64,000 nt of DNA from Streptomyces griseoloalbus. GTDB taxonomy: Bacteria > Actinomycetota > Actinomycetes > Streptomycetales > Streptomycetaceae. Below the pieces are notes generated by a model that saw nothing but the letters and a program-made list of their open reading frames with translations, was not told the DNA's origin and did not search any database. Positions 34,671-43,357 of the stretch are shown one piece after another (the stretch's first letter is position 1; every line of letters begins with the position of its first letter). The DNA lies in the NCBI GenBank assembly GCA_014650015.1, contig BMUD01000001.1, positions 476,197 to 540,196 on the forward strand, given 5' to 3'. A program made the position numbers and the translations under genes.

Positions 34671-34757
34671 GCGCGTACATCGGGTAGCTCCCTGTACGAA
34701 GTGACAGGCCGTGGCCCCTTACGCGGTGACCGATCGGCCCTTACTCTGTCCGTGCTC

Positions 34758-34777
34758 GATAGTTACTCGCGAGTTAA
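34758..34777 (+). promoter_or_regulatory. Promoter and palindromic operator of acyl-CoA synthetase gene
   Basis: GTTACTCG-CGAGTTAA (34762-34777) is a near-perfect palindrome of the size bound by TetR-type dimers. It overlaps a -10-like GATAGT (34758-34763) and the expected start point, so a bound repressor would block transcription. Fatty-acid genes in actinobacteria are often controlled by TetR-family regulators; which one acts here is unknown. Confidence 0.55.
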
Positions 34778-34842
34778 ACAACGACGCGAGGGAAACCCAG
34801 CCGCACTGAGCCAGCCGCACCGTCGCGGGCCCGGAGGATGTC

Positions 34843-36717
34843 GTGAGCGACACACAGACACTGATCGAGAACCGTCCGCCGAGCGTGGCGACCCTCTTCC
34901 TGGAGCGTGTGGCGGCCACACCGGACGCCGAGGCCTACCGCTACCCCGTCCCGCCCGCCTCCGGCGAGGGCCCGGACGACTGGAAGTCGCTGACCTGGGC
35001 GGGGACCGCGGAGCGGGTCCGGGCCATCGCGGCCGGACTGATCGAGCTGGGCGTACAGCCGGAGGAGCGGGTGGCGCTGGCGTCGTCGACCCGGGTGGAG
35101 TGGATCCTCGCCGACCTCGGCATCCTGTGCGCCGGCGCCGCCACCACCACGATCTACCCGCAGACCAACGCCGAGGAGTCCGCCTACATCCTGTCGGACT
35201 CCCAGAGCCGGGTGCTCATCGCGGAGAACGCCGAGCAGGTGGCCAAGGCGGTGGACCAGCGCGCCGAGCTGCCCGAGCTCACCCGGGTCGTGGTCGTCGA
35301 CGCGGCCGGCGTCGAGACCGACGACTGGGTGATCAGCCTCGCCGAACTGGAGCGCCGCGGCGCCGCCCGGCTGGCGAAGGACGCGGAGCTGGTCACGGAG
35401 CGGGTCGCCGCGATCACCAAGGACCAGCTCGCCACCCTCATCTACACCTCCGGCACCACCGGCCGCCCCAAGGGGGTGCGTCTGCCGCACGACTGCTGGT
35501 CGTACATGGCCAAGGCGATCGCCGCGACCGGGCTGGTCAGCGGCGGGGACGTGCAGTACCTGTGGCTGCCGCTCGCGCACGTCTTCGGCAAGGTGCTCAC
35601 CTCCGGCCAGATCGAGGTCGGCCACGTCACCGCCGTCGACGGCCGCGTCGACAAGATCATCGAGAACCTTCCGGTGGTCCGGCCGACCTACATGGCGGCC
35701 GTGCCCCGCATCTTCGAGAAGGTCTACAACGGCGTCGCCGCCAAGGCGAAGGCCGGCGGAGGCGCCAAGTACAAGATCTTCCAGTGGGCCGCAGGCGTGG
35801 CCCGCGAGTACGCCAAGGCCGCCCAGGACAACTTCCGCCGCACCGGCACCGCGAGCGTCCCCTTCGGCCTCGGCGCCAGGCACAAGGTCGCCGACACGCT
35901 CGTCTACGCCAAGATCCGCGAGGCCTTCGGCGGCAACCTGCGCGCCTGCGTCTCCGGCTCGGCGGCCCTCGCCCCCGAGATCGGCTACTTCTTCTCCGGC
36001 GCCGGCATCCACATCCTGGAGGGCTACGGCCTCACCGAGTCCTCGGCGGCCTCCTTCGTCAACCCCGGCGAGGCGTACCGCACCGGCACGGTCGGCAAGC
36101 CCCTGCCCGGCACCGAGGTGCGCATCGCCGACGACGGCGAGATCCTGCTGCGAGGCCCCGGCATCATGCAGGGCTACCACAACCTGCCCGAGAAGACCGC
36201 CGAGGTCCTGGAGGCCGACGGCTGGTTCCACACCGGCGACATCGGCGAGCTCTCGCCCGACGGCTACCTGCGCATCACCGACCGCAAGAAGGACCTCATC
36301 AAGACCTCCGGCGGCAAGTACATCGCGCCCGCCGAGGTCGAGGGCCGGTTCAAGGCGGTCTGCCCGTACGTCTCGAACATCCTGGTGCACGGTGCCGACC
36401 GCAACTACTGCACCGCCCTCATCGCCCTCGACGAGGCCGCGCTCGCCGGCTGGGCGGCGGAGAACGGCATGGAGGGCAAGCCGTACGCGGAGATCGTCGC
36501 CGCGCCCGCCACGGTCGAGATGGTCGACGGCTACGTCCAGCAGCTCAACGAGGGCCTCCAGCGCTGGCAGACCATCAAGAAGTTCCGCCTCCTGCCGCGC
36601 GACCTCGACGTCGAGCACGGCGAGATCACCCCGAGCCTGAAGCTGAAGCGGCCGGTGGTGGAGCGGGAGTACAAGGACCTCATCGAGGAGATGTACGCGG
36701 GCACGCGCGAGGCGTGA
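34843..36717 (+). CDS. Long-chain fatty acid--CoA ligase (AMP-dependent synthetase)
   Basis: The enzyme activates fatty acids with ATP and CoA through an acyl-adenylate. The 624-residue product has the P-loop-like LIYTSGTTGRPKGV (about 197-211), GYGLTESSAA, the YHNLPEKTAE and TGDIGELSPDGYLRITDRKKDLIKTSGGKYIAP block with the hinge and catalytic lysine region. The GTG start at 34843 has GGAGG six bases upstream. It is monocistronic, behind a palindromic operator. The last 26 bases including the stop codon are duplicated directly downstream. Confidence 0.95.
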   Translation: MSDTQTLIENRPPSVATLFLERVAATPDAEAYRYPVPPASGEGPDDWKSLTWAGTAERVRAIAAGLIELGVQPEERVALASSTRVEWILADLGILCAGAATTTIYPQTNAEESAYILSDSQSRVLIAENAEQVAKAVDQRAELPELTRVVVVDAAGVETDDWVISLAELERRGAARLAKDAELVTERVAAITKDQLATLIYTSGTTGRPKGVRLPHDCWSYMAKAIAATGLVSGGDVQYLWLPLAHVFGKVLTSGQIEVGHVTAVDGRVDKIIENLPVVRPTYMAAVPRIFEKVYNGVAAKAKAGGGAKYKIFQWAAGVAREYAKAAQDNFRRTGTASVPFGLGARHKVADTLVYAKIREAFGGNLRACVSGSAALAPEIGYFFSGAGIHILEGYGLTESSAASFVNPGEAYRTGTVGKPLPGTEVRIADDGEILLRGPGIMQGYHNLPEKTAEVLEADGWFHTGDIGELSPDGYLRITDRKKDLIKTSGGKYIAPAEVEGRFKAVCPYVSNILVHGADRNYCTALIALDEAALAGWAAENGMEGKPYAEIVAAPATVEMVDGYVQQLNEGLQRWQTIKKFRLLPRDLDVEHGEITPSLKLKRPVVEREYKDLIEEMYAGTREA

Positions 36718-36750
36718 TCAACGTTGTACGCGGGCACGCGCGAGGCGTGA
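36692..36750 (+). repeat. 26-bp direct repeat of the gene's 3' end
   Basis: TGTACGCGGGCACGCGCGAG and the following GCGTGA occur at 36692-36717 (end of the ligase with its TGA) and again, identical, at 36725-36750. The 33-base period keeps the frame, so readthrough meets the same TGA eleven codons later. Confidence 0.96.
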
Positions 36751-36769
36751 CCAGCGCGGTGTGACCGCG

Positions 36770-36818
36770 GGGGCGGGGTTCCGGGCCGGTGCGGCCCGGG
36801 GCCCCGCCCCTGTTTCTT
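36770..36818 (+). terminator. Terminator of acyl-CoA synthetase gene
   Basis: GGGGCGGGG-TT-CCGGGCC pairs with GGCCCGG-GG-CCCCGCCCC around GGTGC, followed by a T-rich TGTTTCTT. The 2x2 internal bulge is the only interruption. Confidence 0.85.
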
Positions 36819-36996
36819 CGGTTCCGGGATGTACGGAACCGGCCGACTTTCTGTCCGTTCTTGATCACGCGCGGAGCACTGTTCTCACCCTTGGCGGGCC
36901 AACTTCGGTAACTCGGTGCTTATGAGTGGGGTCGGTCTGTCACCCTGTGGGCGTCGATCGAGGTTCTATTCGTACGAACTGCCCGGGGAGCTGCCC

Positions 36997-39141
36997 ATGA
37001 GGGCCATTCCGACCCAACGGGAGACCGCCTCGTGCGCCTCCGGCGCGCGGGGGTGCGCGCGGGTGGAAGCGACCCTGTCCGGAAGCCCCCTCGCGCCGGG
37101 TGCCGCCCGGGCCCTGTTGCGCAAGGCACTCAGCGAGTGGGCGCAGCGCGCACTGCCCGGCGCCGAACATCTCACCGGCCGCGTCGGCGACGACGCCATG
37201 CTCGTCCTCAGCGAGCTCGTCACCAACGCCGTCGTGCACGCGGGCACCGAGTTGCGCCTGACGTGCGGGCTCGACGAGGAGACCGGCGCGATCGTCGTCG
37301 AGGTCGCCGACCGGCACCCCTCCCGGGCGCCGCGCGGCGACGAGCCCGAAGCACCGGCGCCCGACGCCCCCGAGTACGGGCGCGGTCTGCGCCTCGTCGC
37401 CGCGGTCTGCGAGGCCTGGGGGATCACCTACCGGCCGGGCACGAAGACCGTGTGGGCGCGCCTGCCCGCCGGGGGGTGCGTGGCGGGCGACCAGATCGAG
37501 GCGTACACGCAGGAGCGCGCGGCGGCGCGGGACCTGAGGGTCGCGGAGATCCTCGCGACCGACTGCATGGACCCGCTGGACCCGCTGGACCCGCTGGACC
37601 CGCTGGTCCCCCGGGGGCCGTCCGCCCCTCGGGAGGGACCGGGCGCGCGGGACGCCTGGCGGGGCGGCTCGTACGGCGACGACTGGCTCGCCCGCCGTCC
37701 GGGGCGGGACGGGACCTGGCTGGGGCGCGGCGCGCTGTCCTTCCTCGCCGAGGCCTCCGACCTGCTCGCGGGCCAGCTGGACGAGGACCTGGTCGCCTCG
37801 CTCACCGGGCAGCTGATCGTGCCGCGCCTTGCCGACTGGTGCGCGGTGTGGCTGGAGGACGAGGCCACCGGCCGCGGGGGCTGGAGCGACGCGACACGGG
37901 TCGGCGGCCCCCGCCTCGCCCGGGTCTGGCACGCCAGTGAGAACCGCATCGAGGACCTGAGCCGGGCCCTGGAACAGAACCCGCCCCACCCGGGCGACCC
38001 CCTACGCCCGGGTCCCGTGCCCTATCCCTGGCCGGAGAAGGCGCTCGACGTCCCGGCCGATGTCCCGGCCGGCGTCCCGGGCGGCGTCCCGTCCGATGTC
38101 CCGGCCGACGCCACGGCCCACGCCGGGGCCGGCGGCACGGGCCACGTCCCCGGCGCCCACGACCCGGCCCCCGCCGTCTCCGGGACCGCCCTCGCCTACC
38201 GGCTCGTCGCCGGCGGACGCCCGCTGGGCACACTGGTGATCGGGCGGGGCGGGATCGACCGTTTCCCCGACGAGATCACCGGCCTCGTGGAGGACCTCGG
38301 CCGCCGGGTCGCGCTCGCCATCGGGGCCGCCCGGCAGTACTCCCGCCAGGCCACCATCAGCGCCGTGCTCCAGCGCGGGCTGCTGCCCGGGGCCGTCGCC
38401 GAGATCCCCGGCGTGCGCAGCGCCCTCGTCTACGAGCCCTGCGACAAGGGCGGGCCGAGCGGTGACTTCTACGACCTCTTCCCGGCCGGACAGGGCCGCT
38501 GGTGCTTCGCCCTCGGCGACGTCCAGGGCAAGGGTCCGGAGGCGGCCGTCGTCATCGGGCTGGCCCGGCCCTGGCTCCGGCTGCTCGCCCGCGAGGGCTA
38601 CCGCGTCGCCGACGTACTCGACCGCCTCAACCAGCTCCTCCTCGACGACGCCACCGAGGCCGCCGACGCCGCGGCCCGCGCGCTGGTCGCCGCGGGCGCC
38701 CGCCCCACCGCCCCCGGCGACGGCCCCCAGACCCGCTTCCTGTCCCTCCTCTACGGCGAACTCGTCCCCTTCGAGGGCGGCGTCCGCTGCACCCTCGCCT
38801 CCGCCGGACACCCCCTGCCCCTGCTGCTCGCCCCCGACGGCTCGGTCCGTGCCGTCGCCCAGCCGCAGACCCTGCTCGGCGTCGTCGAGGACGCCACGTA
38901 CACCAGCGAGACCTTCGAGATGTACTCGGGGGACACCCTGCTCTGCGTCACCGACGGGGTCACCGAGCGGCGCTCCGGCTCCCGCCAGTTCGACGACGGG
39001 GACGGGCTCGCCACGGCCCTGGCGGGGTGCGCGGGGATGGACGCCGGCCTGATAGCGGAACGGATCACGCAGCTCGTGCACGAGTTCGGGGCCCGTCCGC
39101 CCGCCGACGATCTCGCCCTCCTGGTGCTCCAAGCCGAGTGA
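36997..39141 (+). CDS. Anti-sigma-like ATPase / GAF / PP2C (SpoIIE) regulator
   Basis: The ATG at 36997 follows GGGGAG by six bases and gives 714 residues. Residues about 40-165 are an RsbW-type HATPase (LVLSELVTNAVVHAG N-box; YGRGLRLVAAVCEAWG G-box). A sensor-like segment resembling GAF lies about 250-450 (GALSFLAEASDLLAGQLDEDLVASL ... GRRVALAIGAARQYSRQA). The C-terminal PP2C/SpoIIE domain (about 455-714) keeps metal-binding aspartates (GGPSGDFYDLFP; FALGDVQGKGPEAA; CVTDGVTERR). Such proteins can both phosphorylate and dephosphorylate anti-sigma antagonists. Two short coding repeats (DPL x4 at 37570-37605; VPAD/VPAG near 38050-38110) lie in linkers. No sigma factor or antagonist is adjacent. 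Confidence 0.88.
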   Translation: MRAIPTQRETASCASGARGCARVEATLSGSPLAPGAARALLRKALSEWAQRALPGAEHLTGRVGDDAMLVLSELVTNAVVHAGTELRLTCGLDEETGAIVVEVADRHPSRAPRGDEPEAPAPDAPEYGRGLRLVAAVCEAWGITYRPGTKTVWARLPAGGCVAGDQIEAYTQERAAARDLRVAEILATDCMDPLDPLDPLDPLVPRGPSAPREGPGARDAWRGGSYGDDWLARRPGRDGTWLGRGALSFLAEASDLLAGQLDEDLVASLTGQLIVPRLADWCAVWLEDEATGRGGWSDATRVGGPRLARVWHASENRIEDLSRALEQNPPHPGDPLRPGPVPYPWPEKALDVPADVPAGVPGGVPSDVPADATAHAGAGGTGHVPGAHDPAPAVSGTALAYRLVAGGRPLGTLVIGRGGIDRFPDEITGLVEDLGRRVALAIGAARQYSRQATISAVLQRGLLPGAVAEIPGVRSALVYEPCDKGGPSGDFYDLFPAGQGRWCFALGDVQGKGPEAAVVIGLARPWLRLLAREGYRVADVLDRLNQLLLDDATEAADAAARALVAAGARPTAPGDGPQTRFLSLLYGELVPFEGGVRCTLASAGHPLPLLLAPDGSVRAVAQPQTLLGVVEDATYTSETFEMYSGDTLLCVTDGVTERRSGSRQFDDGDGLATALAGCAGMDAGLIAERITQLVHEFGARPPADDLALLVLQAE

Positions 39142-39179
39142 CGCGGAGGTCGCGGGGCGGGTGCGGGACAATGGAGCAC

Positions 39180-40412
39180 ATGCCTTCCGCACTCCCCGAC
39201 GGCGAACCCGTCCCCGCCGACGGCGCGCTGCCCGCGTCCGCGCTCGCCGGGGCCGCCGACCGCCCCCTCGGCTTCTACCTGCACGTCCCGTACTGCGCGA
39301 CCCGCTGCGGCTACTGCGACTTCAACACCTACACCGCGACCGAGCTGCGCGGCAGCGGCGGGGTGCTGGCCTCCCGCGACAACTACGCCGACACCCTGAT
39401 CGACGAGATCCGCCTGGCCCGCAAGGTGCTGGGGGACGACCCGCGCGAGGTCCGCACGGTGTTCGTGGGCGGCGGTACCCCCACCCTGCTGGCCGCCGAC
39501 GACCTCGTACGGATGCTGAGGGCGATCCGGGAGGAGTTCGGGCTGGCGGCGGACGCCGAGGTCACCACGGAGGCGAACCCGGAGTCGGTCGACCCGGCCT
39601 ACCTGGCGGCCCTCCGCGCGGGCGGCTTCAACCGGATCTCCTTCGGCATGCAGAGCGCCCGGCAGCACGTGCTGAAGGTCCTCGACCGCACGCACACCCC
39701 CGGTCGCCCGGAGGCCTGCGTCGCCGAGGCCCGCGCGGCGGGCTTCGAGCACGTCAACCTGGACCTGATCTACGGCACGCCGGGGGAGTCCGACGACGAC
39801 TGGCGGGCGTCCCTGGACGCGGCGATCGGCGCCGGGCCGGACCATGTCAGCGCCTACGCGCTGATCGTCGAGGAGGGCACGCAGCTCGCCCGCCGCATCC
39901 GGCGCGGCGAGGTGCCGATGACGGACGACGACGTCCACGCGGACCGCTATCTGATGGCCGAGGACACCCTGTCGGCGGCGGGGTTCGACTGGTACGAGGT
40001 GTCGAACTGGGCCACCTCCGAGGCCGGCCGCTGCCTGCACAACGAGCTGTACTGGCGCGGCGCCGACTGGTGGGGCGCGGGACCCGGCGCCCACTCGCAC
40101 GTGGGCGGGGTGCGCTGGTGGAACGTCAAGCATCCGGGCGCGTACGCGGCGGCGCTGGCGGAAGGGCGGTCGCCGGGGGCGGGGCGTGAGCTGCTGTCGG
40201 ACGAGGACCGGCGGGTGGAGCGGATCCTGCTGGAGCTGAGGCTCGAGGAGGGCGTGCCGCTCGCGCTGCTGCGTTCGGACGGGCTCGCGGCCGCGCGCCG
40301 GGCCCTGGCGGACGGGCTGCTCCAGCGGGAGCCGTACGCGTCGGGCCGCGCGGTGCTGACCCTGCGGGGGCGGTTGCTGGCGGACGCGGTGGTGCGGGAC
40401 CTGGTCGACTGA
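39180..40412 (+). CDS. hemW: HemW-like radical SAM coproporphyrinogen III oxidase-related protein
   Basis: The 410-residue product has the radical-SAM cluster motif CATRCGYCDF (about 38-46), GGGTPTLL for SAM binding, and the HemN-C-like domain near the end. The second CxxxCxxC cysteine pattern plus lack of the HemN-specific N-terminal residues favour HemW, a haem chaperone, over a true oxidase. GACAAT at 39167-39172 lies seven bases before the ATG, suggesting a leaderless transcript; ATG 39171 is an alternative. It precedes hrcA-dnaJ by about 2 kb, as often in Gram-positive bacteria. Confidence 0.93.
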   Translation: MPSALPDGEPVPADGALPASALAGAADRPLGFYLHVPYCATRCGYCDFNTYTATELRGSGGVLASRDNYADTLIDEIRLARKVLGDDPREVRTVFVGGGTPTLLAADDLVRMLRAIREEFGLAADAEVTTEANPESVDPAYLAALRAGGFNRISFGMQSARQHVLKVLDRTHTPGRPEACVAEARAAGFEHVNLDLIYGTPGESDDDWRASLDAAIGAGPDHVSAYALIVEEGTQLARRIRRGEVPMTDDDVHADRYLMAEDTLSAAGFDWYEVSNWATSEAGRCLHNELYWRGADWWGAGPGAHSHVGGVRWWNVKHPGAYAAALAEGRSPGAGRELLSDEDRRVERILLELRLEEGVPLALLRSDGLAAARRALADGLLQREPYASGRAVLTLRGRLLADAVVRDLVD

Positions 40413-40468
40413 GCGGGGCGCGCGGGCCGTCGGATCCTCGCCCCGCCGCCCCTGCCCGTCCCGCCCGG

Positions 40469-40488
40469 GGGCTGCGCCCCCGGACCCC
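40469..40488. terminator. Short GC hairpin after hemW
   Basis: A CCGGGGGC stem with a short TGC loop and GCCCCCGG follows the hemW stop by about 57 bases, upstream of the larger palindrome. Confidence 0.45.
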
Positions 40489-40515
40489 GCTTCGGCCCTG
40501 AACGGGCTTCGTCCA

Positions 40516-40556
40516 CACACGCCGGACGGGCTGACTTTCAGCCCGTCCGGCGTGTG
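40516..40556. terminator. 19-bp perfect palindrome between convergent genes
   Basis: CACACGCCGGACGGGCTGA (40516-40534), CTT loop, TCAGCCCGTCCGGCGTGTG (40538-40556). It lies between hemW (plus) and the DUF3097 gene (minus) and would stop both. It shares the core TCAGCCCGTC(C)GGCG with the palindrome at 46613-46659. Confidence 0.85.
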
Positions 40557-40596
40557 GCACGGGAAGGCGCGGCGGGGGCGAAACAAGCCAGGCCGG

Positions 40597-41403
40597 TCAG
40601 GACGGGGCCGTGACGAAGTCGATCAGTTCCTCCACGCGGCCCAGGAGCTGGGGTTCCAGGTCCTTGTACGAGCGCACCGAGCCGAGGATCCGCTGCCACG
40701 CCTCCCCGGTGTTCGCCACGCGCCAGCCCAGGGCCCGGCACACCCCCGTCTTCCAGTCCTGCCCCCGCGGCACCCGCGGCCAGCCGGCGATGCCCACGGA
40801 CGACGGCTTCACCGCCTCCCAGATGTCGATGTACGGGTGGCCCACCACCAGCGCGTGAGCGCTCGTCACCGACTCGGCGATCCGCCACTCCTTCGAGCCC
40901 GGGACCAGGTGGTCCACCAGCACACCCAGGCGTGCGTCCGGGCCGGGGGCGAAGTCCGCGACGATCGACGGCAGGTCGTCGACGCCCTCCAGGTACTCCA
41001 CGACCACGCCCTCGATGCGCAGGTCGTCGCCCCACACCTTCTCGACCAGCTCCGCGTCGTGCCGGCCCTCGACGTAGATGCGCCCCGCGCGGGCGACCCG
41101 CGCGCGTGCGCCGGGCACGGCCACCGAGCCGGACGCCGTGCGGGCGGGCCGTACCGGACCGGCGGACGGCCGCACCAGCGTGACCACGCGGCCCTCCAGC
41201 AGGAAGCCCCTGGGCTCCAGCGGGAACACGCGGTGCTTGCCGAAGCGGTCCTCCAGGGTCACCGTGCCGGCCTCGCAGCGGATCACCGCGCCGCAGAAGC
41301 CGGTGCCGGGCTCCTCGACCACCAGGCCGGGCTCGGCCGCGACCTCCGGTACGGGCTGCGGCTTCTTCCACGGAGGGGTCAGATCGGCGGAGTACTGGCG
41401 CAT
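40597..41403 (-). CDS. DUF3097 family protein
   Basis: The 268-residue product contains a Toprim-like core: RIYVEGRHDAELVEKVWGDDLRIEGVVVEYLEGVDDLPSIV and LGVLVDHLVPGSKEWRIAESV, i.e. a Glu and Asp-x-Asp-like pattern as in Toprim domains. The N-terminal part (about 30-90) looks like a small beta-barrel and starts YSADLTPPWKKP. The family is conserved in actinobacteria with no settled function. The ATG at 41403 begins the conserved sequence. A 34-base gap separates it from the MBL-fold gene upstream on the same strand. Confidence 0.8.
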   Translation of the reverse strand: MRQYSADLTPPWKKPQPVPEVAAEPGLVVEEPGTGFCGAVIRCEAGTVTLEDRFGKHRVFPLEPRGFLLEGRVVTLVRPSAGPVRPARTASGSVAVPGARARVARAGRIYVEGRHDAELVEKVWGDDLRIEGVVVEYLEGVDDLPSIVADFAPGPDARLGVLVDHLVPGSKEWRIAESVTSAHALVVGHPYIDIWEAVKPSSVGIAGWPRVPRGQDWKTGVCRALGWRVANTGEAWQRILGSVRSYKDLEPQLLGRVEELIDFVTAPS

Positions 41404-41437
41404 TTTGATGACGATACGAGAAGCCCGCCCGCCGAGA

Positions 41438-42178
41438 TCAGCGTGACACGCCGAAACGGGCCGCCAGCGCGTCGCGCTGGGCCCGTACGAACGCCGCGTC
41501 CACCACCGCCCCGTGACCGGGGACGTACCGCGCGTCCTCGCCGCCCAGCTCCAGCAGCCGGTCCAGCGCGGCGGGCCAGTGGGACGGTACGGCGTCCGGA
41601 CCGGCCTGCGGTTCGCCCGACTCCTCGACCAGGTCGCCGCAGAAGACCACCTCCGGGTCGCCGGGGACGAGCACGGCGAGGTCGTGGGCCGTGTGCCCCG
41701 GGCCCACGTTCGCCAGCAGCACCTGCCGGCCACCGCCCCGGCCGAGGCCGAGGTCGAGCGTCCACTCGCCGCGCACCGCGTGCCGCGGCCGGACCAGCGC
41801 GTCCACCGCCTCGTCCGCCGCCCGCGCGTCCAGCCCGTGGCGCACCGCGTCCGCGCGCAGCTCCTCCCGCCCGCGACCCGCCAGCGCCGTGTCCATGCCC
41901 ACCGCGCCGAACACCTCCGCGCCCGCGAACGCCGCCGCCCCGAGGACGTGGTCGAAGTGCGGATGGGTGAGCGCGAGATGCGTCACACGACGACCGGTGA
42001 GCGCCTGCGCCTGGGCCCGCAACCGCGCGCCCTCGCCCAGACTGGAGCCCGCGTCGACGAGCAGCACGGCGCCCGCGCCGACGACGAGCCCCGCCGTGCA
42101 GTCCCACCCCGGCAGCCGGCACCGCCCCACTCCGGCGGCCACTTGCTCCCATCCCGACTCTTCCCAAGTCACGGTCAT
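41438..42178 (-). CDS. MBL-fold metallo-hydrolase
   Basis: The 246-residue product has the beta-lactamase-fold metal motif [11 protein letters not shown] (HxHxDH with Pro, about 73-83), a histidine in [12 protein letters not shown] (about 158), an aspartate in [10 protein letters not shown] and a final VPGHGAVV histidine. The fold is glyoxalase-II/quorum-lactonase-like, but residues that would fix a substrate are not evident. It starts at 42178, divergent from the hrcA promoter, and shares the strand with the DUF3097 gene. Confidence 0.9.
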   Translation of the reverse strand: MTVTWEESGWEQVAAGVGRCRLPGWDCTAGLVVGAGAVLLVDAGSSLGEGARLRAQAQALTGRRVTHLALTHPHFDHVLGAAAFAGAEVFGAVGMDTALAGRGREELRADAVRHGLDARAADEAVDALVRPRHAVRGEWTLDLGLGRGGGRQVLLANVGPGHTAHDLAVLVPGDPEVVFCGDLVEESGEPQAGPDAVPSHWPAALDRLLELGGEDARYVPGHGAVVDAAFVRAQRDALAARFGVSR

Positions 42179-42256
42179 ACCGCGACGCTAGCGGGGACGA
42201 TGCCCCCGGGCGCGACGGCATGGGACCGGCCTTGCCCGGGGCGTACCCCCCGGCCG

Positions 42257-42302
42257 TACACTGGGCCGGGGAAGTCTGGCACTCGCGTACGAAGAGTGCC
42301 AG
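42257..42302 (+). promoter_or_regulatory. hrcA promoter with CIRCE operator
   Basis: A -10-like TACACT (42257-42262) is followed by CTGGCACTC-N9-GAGTGCCAG (42276-42302), a perfect inverted repeat that fits the CIRCE consensus bound by HrcA. It lies in the transcribed leader, 38 bases before the hrcA ATG, consistent with autoregulation of hrcA-dnaJ. Confidence 0.93.
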
Positions 42303-42340
42303 GGAAGTGTCGGGCGGAAGGCTTCTGGAGGTGTGCGCGA

Positions 42341-43357
42341 ATGCTCAGTGAACGCAGGCTCCAGGTGCTGCGCGCCATCGTCCAGGACTATGTGGGCACC
42401 GAGGAGCCGGTCGGTTCCAAGGCGCTCACCGAGCGGCACAACCTCGGCGTCTCCCCGGCCACCGTGCGCAACGACATGGCGGCCCTGGAGGACGAGGGCT
42501 TCATCGCCCAGCCGCACACCAGCGCCGGGCGCATCCCCACCGACAAGGGCTACCGGCTGTTCGTCGACAAGCTCGCCGGCGTCAAGCCGATGAGCCCGCC
42601 CGAGCGGAGGGCCATCCAGAACTTCCTCGAGGGCGCCGTCGACCTCGACGACGTGGTGGCCAGGACCGTGCGGCTGCTCGCGCAGCTGACCCGGCAGGTC
42701 GCCGTCGTGCAGTACCCGTCGCTGACCCGCTCGACGGTGCGGCACGTGGAACTGCTGTCGCTCGCCCCCGCGCGTCTGATGCTGGTGCTGATCACGGACA
42801 CCGGCCGGGTCGAGCAGCGCATGGTCGACTGCCCGGCGCCGTTCGGTGAGTCGTCCCTGGCGGATCTGCGGGCGCGGCTCAACAGCCGGGTCGCGGGCCG
42901 CCGGTTCGCCGACGTGCCGAGCCTGGTGGAGGACCTCCCGGAGGCCTTCGAGGCCGAGGACCGCGGTACGGTCTCGACGGTGCTCTCCACCCTCCTGGAG
43001 ACGCTCGTCGAGGAGAACGAGGAGCGGCTGATGATCGGCGGCACCGCCAATCTGACCCGCTTCGGACATGACTTCCCCCTGGTGATCCGGCCCGTCCTGG
43101 AGGCGCTCGAGGAGCAGGTCGTGCTCCTCAAGCTGCTCGGCGAGGCGAAGGATCCGGGCGTGACCGTCCGTATCGGTCATGAGAACGCCCATGAAGGACT
43201 CAACTCAACGTCCGTCGTGTCGGTGGGCTACGGTTCGGGCGGCGAGGCGGTTGCCAAGCTCGGCGTGGTCGGACCGACACGCATGGACTACCCGGGAACG
43301 ATGGGAGCGGTACGCGCAGTGGCACGGTACGTCGGACAGATCCTGGCGGAGTCGTAG
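42341..43357 (+). CDS. hrcA: Heat-inducible transcription repressor HrcA
   Basis: HrcA represses chaperone genes through CIRCE, with activity aided by GroEL. The 338-residue product starts with a winged helix ([67 protein letters not shown]), followed by the GAF-like and dimerisation parts ([39 protein letters not shown]). Length is normal. GGAGG lies nine bases before the ATG. Its TAG shares one base with the GTG of dnaJ, so the two are co-translated. A CIRCE element precedes the gene. Confidence 0.98.
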   Translation: MLSERRLQVLRAIVQDYVGTEEPVGSKALTERHNLGVSPATVRNDMAALEDEGFIAQPHTSAGRIPTDKGYRLFVDKLAGVKPMSPPERRAIQNFLEGAVDLDDVVARTVRLLAQLTRQVAVVQYPSLTRSTVRHVELLSLAPARLMLVLITDTGRVEQRMVDCPAPFGESSLADLRARLNSRVAGRRFADVPSLVEDLPEAFEAEDRGTVSTVLSTLLETLVEENEERLMIGGTANLTRFGHDFPLVIRPVLEALEEQVVLLKLLGEAKDPGVTVRIGHENAHEGLNSTSVVSVGYGSGGEAVAKLGVVGPTRMDYPGTMGAVRAVARYVGQILAES

